A stretch of DNA of 5,421 nucleotides from an uncultured Ruminococcus sp. (GTDB taxonomy: Bacteria; Bacillota; Clostridia; Oscillospirales; Acutalibacteraceae). A model generated the notes under the pieces. The model had not been told where the DNA came from. It was given only the letters and a program-made list of their open reading frames with translations, and did no database searches. The position numbers were made by a program, and so were the translations under genes. The stretch lies in the NCBI GenBank assembly GCA_902802975.1, contig CADCOF010000288.1, positions 1-5,421 of the forward strand, read 5' to 3'. Positions 1 to 4,114 of the stretch are shown here, one piece after another. Each line of letters begins with the position of its first letter. Position 1 is the stretch's first letter.

Positions 1-84
1 AACTATTACAGCTGCCGCAGCCACACAGAATATCAGCGGTCGCAGGAGTTCAATTCGTTTGCCGAATCTATCCGATCCAGACAT
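1..84 (-). CDS. N-terminus of a probable membrane protein, cut by window edge
   Basis: An open frame starts with ATG at 84-82 and runs without a stop to the window edge, giving 28 residues. It opens with a short polar, basic segment (MSGSDRFGKRIELLRP) followed by a hydrophobic run (LIFCVAAAAVIV). This looks like a cytoplasmic tail leading into a first membrane segment or an uncleaved signal anchor. The start is well supported: AAGGAG lies at 99-94, 9 nt upstream of the ATG, and overlaps the last codons of the preceding surface-protein gene. The stop of that gene is only 6 nt away, so the two are probably co-transcribed and translationally coupled. The family cannot be recognised from 28 residues. 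Position suggests a fifth member of the polysaccharide/sortase operon, but that is inference. Confidence 0.7.
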   Translation of the reverse strand, partial: MSGSDRFGKRIELLRPLIFCVAAAAVIV

Positions 85-90
85 TATGAA

Positions 91-1020
91 TTACTCCTTC
101 TTTGCCTTCACTACAAATGCAGCGCCTGCAAGACCTGTTACAATTGCGGATACGAGGAAGATAGAACCACCCTCAACGCCTGTCTGAGGTGACTTGCCGC
201 TGTTTGTGTTGCTGGAAGTGTTCGAAGATGTGTTACCGGATGTTGTGCTTGATGTGTCACCCGATGTTGTGCTTGATGTGTCGCCCGATGTTGTGCTTGA
301 TGTGTCACCCGGTGTTGTGCTCGATGTGTCACCCGGTGTTGTGCTCGATGTGTCACCGCCCGGTGTGCTTGTTGTACTGGAAGTATCAAGATTCTCTATA
401 ACCTTAGCTGCATCAGCCTGTTTAAAGAATGCAATCGGGCTAAGACCGTCGAGTGTAAAAGTAATTGTGCCGTCACCGTTGTTGATGAAGTCTACAATTG
501 CCCATGTACCGTCATGCTTGTGCATTACAAGTACGAGGTTGTCGGCATCCGGTACTGCAAGTGTAAATGTACCCTTGTCGATCTCTACCTTGTTGCCGTC
601 ATCATCTACAACAGACAAGTCAAAGAGATTTGAGCATGCAAGAACCTTGCCGTTTGCTTCTGCCTGAGTCTTGAAATCATTGAATGACTTCTCGTCTTCG
701 GGTGTTTTGAATACGAATTCATCGTTATTCTTTGCAGCTACATCTCCTGCAGCGTCGTACAGATCGTTTGTAGTCTCATCATCCGGTGCGTCTTCAGCCT
801 TAGAGATAGGTGTGATGACAATCTGAATGCCACTGCCGGTGATATCGACTACTTCGCCGCCAACGGTTACTTCGGTATTTTCATTTTGTACCTCAGGTGC
901 CGGCTGGTTAGTAACGCTGGGCGTGAATCCTGTGCCTCCTTCAGCTGCCATAACCGGGAGTGCTGCTGCAGATACAGCTAGCAGGCAAGCTGCGAAAATG
1001 CACACAAGTTTGTTTCTCAT
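91..1020 (-). CDS. Secreted sortase-anchored surface protein with Thr/Ser repeat stalk and SPQTG signal
   Basis: A 309-residue protein with the full layout of a Gram-positive wall-anchored protein. Residues 1-26 form a signal peptide (basic MRNK, hydrophobic core, cleavage near VMA-A or MAA-E). Residues about 45-205 form an acidic, beta-rich ectodomain. Its last part (about 125-200, with DLSVVDDDGNKVEI, then VMHKHDGTW and TLDGLSPIAFF) resembles the small beta-sandwich modules seen in many clostridial surface proteins. Residues 212-274 are a Thr/Ser-rich stalk of eight-residue units (GDTSSTTP or GDTSSTTS). The C-terminus carries SPQTG (277-281), a hydrophobic segment (about 285-304) and the basic tail KAKKE. 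The gene follows the class B sortase by 30 nt, which marks it as that enzyme's likely substrate. AAGGAG at 1036-1031 lies 10 nt before the ATG. What the ectodomain binds is unknown. Confidence 0.88.
   Translation of the reverse strand: MRNKLVCIFAACLLAVSAAALPVMAAEGGTGFTPSVTNQPAPEVQNENTEVTVGGEVVDITGSGIQIVITPISKAEDAPDDETTNDLYDAAGDVAAKNNDEFVFKTPEDEKSFNDFKTQAEANGKVLACSNLFDLSVVDDDGNKVEIDKGTFTLAVPDADNLVLVMHKHDGTWAIVDFINNGDGTITFTLDGLSPIAFFKQADAAKVIENLDTSSTTSTPGGDTSSTTPGDTSSTTPGDTSSTTSGDTSSTTSGDTSSTTSGNTSSNTSSNTNSGKSPQTGVEGGSIFLVSAIVTGLAGAAFVVKAKKE
241..360 (-). repeat. 24-bp tandem repeat, five units, encoding the Thr/Ser stalk
   Basis: Five consecutive 24-bp units (241-264, 265-288, 289-312, 313-336, 337-360) differ from each other at only a few bases. 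Each encodes one GDTSSTT(P/S)-type octapeptide. The degenerate flanks 199-240 and 361-387 extend the stalk at protein level. Such near-identity and exact unit length suggest expansion and contraction by slippage or recombination, so stalk length may vary between strains (inference). Confidence 0.93.
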
Positions 1021-1030
1021 TTTTGAATTA

Positions 1031-1036
1031 CTCCTT
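1031..1036 (-). promoter_or_regulatory. Ribosome binding site of the surface-protein gene
   Basis: AAGGAG on the minus strand, 10 nt before the ATG at 1020. It sits in the 30-nt gap after the sortase stop codon. The 13 bases AAGGAGTAATTCA recur before the next gene (99-87). Confidence 0.8.
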
Positions 1037-1050
1037 TCAGTTTTATTCTT

Positions 1051-1866
1051 TTATTGGCATTGATACGCCAATACTAAAAAGCGATGAGAAGAGTCGCCTT
1101 TTAAGCAGCTTGATAGGATAAGGAGAGGCGTACCCGCTTCGGGTATCTCATCTTTATCCGTGATACCATTCACCATGCGTGAGGATACCGCACGATTAAT
1201 AAACGTATTGTAATCCTTTGGTTTATCAAAATCGTATGCTTCCAGCAGGTGTTCGTTTGTATGCGGTACAGCTGCAAACACGCGATATGTCCTCTCTTCA
1301 TCAGGGAGATACATCTTTATAGTCTGTGATCTTTTGAACTGCTCCTTATCGGTATAGATAGTCTGAAATTCGCCAAACCACTCGCTATTCTTTATATTAT
1401 GGCCATATACGACTATAGCTGTATCCGAAAGATCGTCGCTGTTATAATCCTCAATATATGCCGCACCGTATACCGACCACTCGTTATCAAAATTTCTGTT
1501 AAGATAATACGCGTTATCGCCTTTATGGTGCATCAGCGGGAAACTGAATTCGGTATCGGATATAGTCAGCCATGCTATAGCATCGTTATTTTTTTGTTTA
1601 AGCTTTTTGAAATCGATCGGGCTTACGTATTCCTTATCGGAAGAACCATCGCTGTCGAGAAGGTAATCGTCATAATCCACAGGCATATCCGAGGAAATAT
1701 TCACAACCTCGTCCCGAAGGTCTTTGTTGCCCTGTTCGGCTTTGCTGATCTGATATAACTCCGAAAAATACTGATATGCAAACACGCCCGCTGCGATGAA
1801 CAATACAACAGCTGATGCGATAAAATAGAATTTTCTCGTTTTACTTTTACTCGTTATTATCACCAC
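1051..1866 (-). CDS. Class B sortase (membrane-anchored transpeptidase)
   Basis: A 271-residue cysteine transpeptidase expected to cleave the sorting signal of secreted proteins and join them to the cell wall from the outer face of the membrane. Residues 1-12 are basic and cytoplasmic, about 13-34 form the single N-terminal anchor, and the catalytic domain begins near residue 85. The segment around 96-140 (AIAWLTISDTEFSFPLMH, then DNAYYLNRNF and YGAAYIED) follows the class B pattern. Catalytic residues are visible: His156 in VVYGHN, Cys254 in LILSSC, and Arg262 in SHRFLVLAY. The Cys motif reads LSSC rather than the more usual TLSTC. The start is GTG. AGGGTG at 1875-1870 is 3 nt from the GTG at 1866 and 6 nt from a second GTG at 1863, so the latter may be the true start. 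The kinase gene ends 19 nt upstream and the SPQTG protein follows 30 nt downstream. Confidence 0.93.
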   Translation of the reverse strand: MVIITSKSKTRKFYFIASAVVLFIAAGVFAYQYFSELYQISKAEQGNKDLRDEVVNISSDMPVDYDDYLLDSDGSSDKEYVSPIDFKKLKQKNNDAIAWLTISDTEFSFPLMHHKGDNAYYLNRNFDNEWSVYGAAYIEDYNSDDLSDTAIVVYGHNIKNSEWFGEFQTIYTDKEQFKRSQTIKMYLPDEERTYRVFAAVPHTNEHLLEAYDFDKPKDYNTFINRAVSSRMVNGITDKDEIPEAGTPLLILSSCLKGDSSHRFLVLAYQCQ

Positions 1867-1885
1867 TCACACCCTGATACATTTA

Positions 1886-2728
1886 TCAAGGTTCCTGACC
1901 GTATTTGTCACCGTATCTGTAGCTATATCGATATCTGTACTTATAACCATATCTGTATTTATACTTGTAATACTTATTGGTATAAGCACCGCCCGACAAA
2001 TATTTGCCGTTATATACAAAACCCAGCATTCTTGCGCCGGCAAGGCGAAGCTGTCGTATCGTCTCGCTCAACGCTGTCCTGTCGGTATGCTCATGTCTTG
2101 TAACAATGATCAGACCGTCGATATATCTCGACACAATCAATGCATCGGTTACAGCTGTTACCGGGGGCAAATCAATAACAATATAGTCGAATACTTCAGA
2201 ATACGATGCAAGCAGCTGTTTCATTCTCTCGGATTCAAGAAGCTCCGACGGGTTCGGAGGTATTGTTCCGGAAGTGAGCACGTCAACTCCGCCAAAAGCA
2301 CCGCGGTTAATGGTCTCAGCCATACTTACTTTAGAGTCGGTAAGCAAATTTGAAAGACCAACGTTATTCTGAAGCTTGAGCTTCTTTGCTACAGTCGGAA
2401 GTCTCAGATCGGCGTCTATCAAGAGAACTCTTTTTCCGGTTTTTGCAATTGAATTTGCAATACAACAGGAAACGAACGATTTCCCTTCGCCTCTCATGGA
2501 GCTTGTTATACCTATTATTCTGGTACTTCCATCATCGGTAAAAGAAAATGTTATATTGGTACGAAGCTGGTTAAATGCCTCTTCCGTATAATAATCCATT
2601 TTTTCTTCACCGCTGAGAATACGGTTAAGCCGCAGACTGTTTTTAAAGAATTTTTCTTTTTTCTTTCTTCTGCTCTCTTTTTTGAGCGTATTGCTGCTCT
2701 TAATTTTCCTGCTTTCCAAATTAATCAA
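1886..2728 (-). CDS. CpsD/CapB-family tyrosine-protein kinase (BY-kinase)
   Basis: A 280-residue cytoplasmic ATPase of the MinD/ParA-like bacterial tyrosine kinase family, which works with a membrane activator to control polysaccharide synthesis and export. After a Lys/Arg-rich N-terminus (about 8-30) comes EEAFNQLRTNI (49-59), typical of the family. Walker A is SSMRGEGKS (76-84, Lys83), Walker A' is VLLIDADLR (101-109), Walker B is DYIVIDLPPV (181-190, Asp186), and PPNPSELLES (157-166) is conserved. The C-terminal tail (249-276) holds 13 tyrosines, the expected autophosphorylation cluster, arranged with unusual regularity. The start is uncertain: TTG at 2728 lies only 2 nt after AAGGGG (2736-2731), so ATT at 2725 or TTG at 2719 are alternatives. 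The first in-frame ATG (residue 44) would remove little of the fold. The copolymerase gene ends 6 nt upstream. Confidence 0.93.
   Translation of the reverse strand: MINLESRKIKSSNTLKKESRRKKKEKFFKNSLRLNRILSGEEKMDYYTEEAFNQLRTNITFSFTDDGSTRIIGITSSMRGEGKSFVSCCIANSIAKTGKRVLLIDADLRLPTVAKKLKLQNNVGLSNLLTDSKVSMAETINRGAFGGVDVLTSGTIPPNPSELLESERMKQLLASYSEVFDYIVIDLPPVTAVTDALIVSRYIDGLIIVTRHEHTDRTALSETIRQLRLAGARMLGFVYNGKYLSGGAYTNKYYKYKYRYGYKYRYRYSYRYGDKYGQEP
1901..1984 (-). repeat. Low-complexity DNA encoding the alternating Tyr-basic tail of the kinase
   Basis: This stretch is a loose 6-bp periodicity of TAT/TAC codons alternating mostly with AAA, AAG, AGA and CGA. It encodes kinase residues 249-276. From Tyr254 to Tyr272 every second residue is tyrosine (ten in a row of 19 residues), and the intervening residues are Lys or Arg except for one Gly and one Ser. 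Codons vary, so the pattern is kept at protein level and is not a pure DNA repeat. Confidence 0.85.
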
Positions 2729-2734
2729 AACCCC

Positions 2735-3529
2735 TTAATTCTCTTCGTTAATTCCAACAATCGGAACAATCGTAAGCAGCGGTATGTCTGAATACTCCTT
2801 GAACAGAATATCCTCGGAATGTATAGTAGTATCAAACATATGCAGCAATATCACAATACCTGCAGTCAAAACGAAACCGATAAATGCACCGATAACGGTG
2901 TTTTTCTTATAATTAGGACTTACAACTCTGTTGTCGACAACTGCGGTATCTACAATCTTTACATTACTGCCTTCCATGATTGAGTTAATTCTGTTGGGCA
3001 AAACGTCCACGATGCAGTTTGCTATTGCGGCAGCTTCCTCGGGGTCGGTACTTGTAACGGTTACTCTGAATACTTCTGTCTCGTTCACCGTAGTTGTGGA
3101 AATCATACTGTTGAGAGTCTTATAATTATAATCAAGTCCCATTTTATCGATAATCATTTGCAGTGTGGTTCTTGATTTAAGGATAACGGAATAGGTCTCT
3201 GCAAGGCTCTTGGATGCATTCAAGTCTGAAAGATTGATCTTAGTACTTCCCATGTCGAAGGAGGAGTTATTTACAAACATCATAGCACTTGACTGATACT
3301 TTGGCGTCAACAGTAAAAATGTACCGCCAAGAGCAATCGCACCAAAAGCTATAGCAACGAAAATAATAAGTACTGCCTTATTCCAAAGAACCTCAAACAG
3401 TTCTAAAAGATCAATTTCGTCATCTTCCTCATTTACAATTACATTTCCTGCCAGGTTATTCCCTGCTAAGTTATTTCCTACCAGATTATTCCCTGCTACA
3501 TTATTGTTGTTCATCTTTCCCAAAACCAC
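2735..3529 (-). CDS. Wzz/CapA-type polysaccharide chain-length determinant and kinase activator
   Basis: A 264-residue membrane protein of the polysaccharide copolymerase family (Wzz domain). It has two membrane segments (about 51-74 and 211-231) around an extracytoplasmic domain, and a short cytoplasmic C-terminus (232-264) with TTIHSEDI and PLLTIVP. In Gram-positive bacteria this C-terminus usually docks with and activates the separate tyrosine kinase, whose gene follows here by 6 nt. The motif RVVSPNYKKN (201-210), just before the second membrane segment, matches the proline-containing motif of the family. The N-terminus is odd: residues 11-30 are four LAGNN-like pentapeptides before the acidic EEDDEIDLLELFEVLW. 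The GTG at 3529 is preferred because AAGGG (3542-3538) lies 8 nt before it. The ATG at 3514 (259 residues) has a purine run directly against it and no well-spaced site. Confidence 0.9.
   Translation of the reverse strand: MVLGKMNNNNVAGNNLVGNNLAGNNLAGNVIVNEEDDEIDLLELFEVLWNKAVLIIFVAIAFGAIALGGTFLLLTPKYQSSAMMFVNNSSFDMGSTKINLSDLNASKSLAETYSVILKSRTTLQMIIDKMGLDYNYKTLNSMISTTTVNETEVFRVTVTSTDPEEAAAIANCIVDVLPNRINSIMEGSNVKIVDTAVVDNRVVSPNYKKNTVIGAFIGFVLTAGIVILLHMFDTTIHSEDILFKEYSDIPLLTIVPIVGINEEN
3441..3500 (-). repeat. 15-bp tandem repeat, four units, encoding LAGNN pentapeptides
   Basis: Four 15-bp units (3441-3455, 3456-3470, 3471-3485, 3486-3500) differ at a few bases each. They encode (V/L)(A/V)GN(N/V) five-residue units near the N-terminus of the copolymerase. 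A related asparagine run (NNNN) precedes them. This is not the canonical A(D/N)LxX pentapeptide repeat, although it has the same period. Confidence 0.85.
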
Positions 3530-3554
3530 TTCTCTTTCCCTTAAACCCTAATAA

Positions 3555-3569
3555 TGAGTCCCGGACTCA
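3555..3569 (-). promoter_or_regulatory. Dyad in leader of the polysaccharide operon
   Basis: A perfect inverted repeat, TGAGTCC-C-GGACTCA, lies 26-40 nt before the GTG start of the copolymerase gene and inside its predicted 5' leader. The one-base centre is too tight for a 7-bp RNA hairpin, so an RNA form would have a shorter stem. As DNA it is a good candidate operator. Function is unproven. Confidence 0.45.
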
Positions 3570-3612
3570 CTTTACTTCAAAAAAGCGGAATTTTCGCAAA
3601 TACAAATAGTTC

Positions 3613-3643
3613 ATTAATTGATCAAAAAAATTTAACAATTAAT
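3613..3643 (-). promoter_or_regulatory. AT-rich inverted repeat in leader of the polysaccharide operon
   Basis: ATTAATTG (3613-3620) and CAATTAAT (3636-3643) are perfect 8-bp inverted arms around a 15-nt AT-rich loop. They lie about 20-50 nt after the predicted transcription start. This could be an operator or a weak leader hairpin; AT-rich sequence makes chance symmetry easier. Confidence 0.35.
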
Positions 3644-3667
3644 ATTCCCAAACTCCACTTTTCCAAT

Positions 3668-3696
3668 AGTATATCATTTTTCCCATTGAAAGTCAA
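3668..3696 (-). promoter_or_regulatory. Sigma-A-type promoter for the leftward polysaccharide/sortase operon
   Basis: On the minus strand, -35 TTGACT (3696-3691) and -10 TATACT (3673-3668) are separated by exactly 17 nt, with a TG one base before the -10 (extended -10). This is close to the vegetative consensus. Transcription should begin near 3661, leaving a leader of about 130 nt before the first gene. AT-rich DNA upstream (about 3700-3745) could act as an UP element. Confidence 0.8.
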
Positions 3697-3757
3697 GTGT
3701 ATAAATGTACCATATTTCGTTTTCAGATTTATTTTTTTATCTACTATCACCACTGCT

Positions 3758-3794
3758 GCGGCATGCTGCCGCACCCAATTCCGTCGGGCTTGTA
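3758..3794. repeat. 37-bp hairpin repeat, copy 1
   Basis: This copy is identical base for base to 3819-3855. It begins with GCGGCA-TGC-TGCCGC (6-bp stem, 7 bp here with the flanking T-A pair) and continues with CACCCAATTCCGTCGGGC and TTGTA. It is GC-rich DNA inside AT-rich surroundings, between two divergent promoters. It resembles short mobile intergenic repeats of the REP/MITE kind, but the family is not recognised. Confidence 0.88.
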
Positions 3795-3806
3795 TCGTTA
3801 ACGATA
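3793..3806. repeat. 14-bp perfect palindrome between the two hairpin repeats
   Basis: TATCGTTAACGATA is fully self-complementary. Its first two bases are the end of repeat copy 1, and the rest fills part of the 24-bp spacer before copy 2. It could be a protein binding site, part of a mobile repeat, or the relic of its end. Confidence 0.6.
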
Positions 3807-3818
3807 GTCTTCGCCGCG

Positions 3819-3855
3819 GCGGCATGCTGCCGCACCCAATTCCGTCGGGCTTGTA
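3819..3855. repeat. 37-bp hairpin repeat, copy 2
   Basis: Exact second copy of 3758-3794, offset by 61 bp in the same orientation. The bases just before it (GCCGCGGC, 3813-3820) are themselves palindromic and differ from those before copy 1, so the copied block ends sharply there. Confidence 0.88.
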
Positions 3856-3876
3856 AAGTAAAAACGCAAGTTGCCT

Positions 3877-3892
3877 GCAGGCGCACGCCTGC
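3877..3892. repeat. GC-rich hairpin GCAGGCG-CA-CGCCTGC
   Basis: A perfect 7-bp inverted repeat with a 2-nt centre. It overlaps a 10-bp palindrome GCCTGCAGGC (3873-3882), so two alternative folds exclude each other. CAAG and CTTG (3867-3870, 3897-3900) could add a short outer stem. No T-run follows on the plus strand, so it does not look like a terminator. Confidence 0.6.
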
Positions 3893-3900
3893 CCGCCTTG

Positions 3901-3914
3901 TTACAATGTTGTAA
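3901..3914. promoter_or_regulatory. Dyad TTACAA-TG-TTGTAA upstream of ftsZ
   Basis: Perfect 6-bp inverted arms with a 2-nt centre, about 70 bp upstream of the ftsZ -35 box, followed by related TTGTAT (3918) and TTGTGTAA (3929). It could be an operator, or simply symmetry in AT-rich DNA. Confidence 0.3.
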
Positions 3915-3981
3915 TAATTGTATAAAAATTGTGTAATTTTTTAAGCGATATGTCAAATTTTTCTTATTTTACAAAAATTCA

Positions 3982-4010
3982 TTGAATTTTTCGTTAAAAT
4001 GTGATACATT
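3982..4010 (+). promoter_or_regulatory. Sigma-A-type promoter for ftsZ
   Basis: -35 TTGAAT (3982-3987) and -10 TACATT (4005-4010) are 17 nt apart, with TG at 4002-4003 giving an extended -10. Transcription would start near 4017, leaving a leader of about 98 nt. It is the best match in the AT-rich DNA before ftsZ, though weaker than the divergent promoter. Confidence 0.6.
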
Positions 4011-4039
4011 TATATAGTAGAAAAATATAACTATGCTGT

Positions 4040-4091
4040 TTTGAAAACGGGGTTTGCAGACAAAATTTAACTGCATTTACAGATTTTCAAA
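4040..4091 (+). promoter_or_regulatory. Possible nested stem structure in the ftsZ leader
   Basis: TTTGAAAA (4040-4047) can pair with TTTTCAAA (4084-4091), and inside it TGCAG (4055-4059) can pair with CTGCA (4071-4075). The structure would end 10 nt before the Shine-Dalgarno sequence. Pairing is AT-rich and weak. It matches no riboswitch known to me. Confidence 0.25.
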
Positions 4092-4101
4092 TTATGACGT
4101 C

Positions 4102-4107
4102 AGGAGG
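4102..4107 (+). promoter_or_regulatory. Ribosome binding site deciding the ftsZ start
   Basis: AGGAGG, 7 nt before the ATG at 4115. A longer frame from an ATG at 4094 would place this site inside the coding region and has no ribosome site of its own, so 4115 is the start. Confidence 0.93.
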
Positions 4108-4114
4108 AAAAAAT

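Noticed and set aside
138..389. Open frame on the minus strand rich in THRAQHRV-like repeats
   Set aside because: It is the 24-bp stalk repeat read in another frame; it has no ribosome site and lies wholly inside the surface-protein gene.
194..667. 157-residue open frame on the plus strand
   Set aside because: It is antisense to the surface-protein gene, its repeat comes from the 24-bp units, and it has no promoter or ribosome site.
3567..3614. 15-codon leader peptide candidate on the minus strand (MNYLYLRKFRFFEVK), ending inside the 3555-3569 dyad
   Set aside because: It is placed as a leader peptide would be, but there is no Shine-Dalgarno sequence before its ATG, and frames this short are common by chance.
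3758..3855. CRISPR array
   Set aside because: There are only two repeats, with a 24-bp spacer that contains a palindrome, and no cas gene is nearby. Two copies with strong hairpins fit a duplicated intergenic repeat better.
3554..3914. Plus- and minus-strand open frames across the intergenic repeats, some with repeated CRTQFRRAC-like peptides
   Set aside because: The repeated peptides are translations of the 37-bp hairpin repeat. There are no ribosome sites, and the frames cross a promoter and AT-rich leader DNA.
4095..4102. TGACGTCA palindrome before ftsZ
   Set aside because: Eight bases, partly overlapping the ribosome site; such short palindromes occur by chance and no bacterial regulator is indicated.
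4094..4114. ATG at 4094 as an earlier ftsZ start
   Set aside because: It would put AGGAGG inside the gene and has no ribosome site; the ATG at 4115 has ideal spacing.
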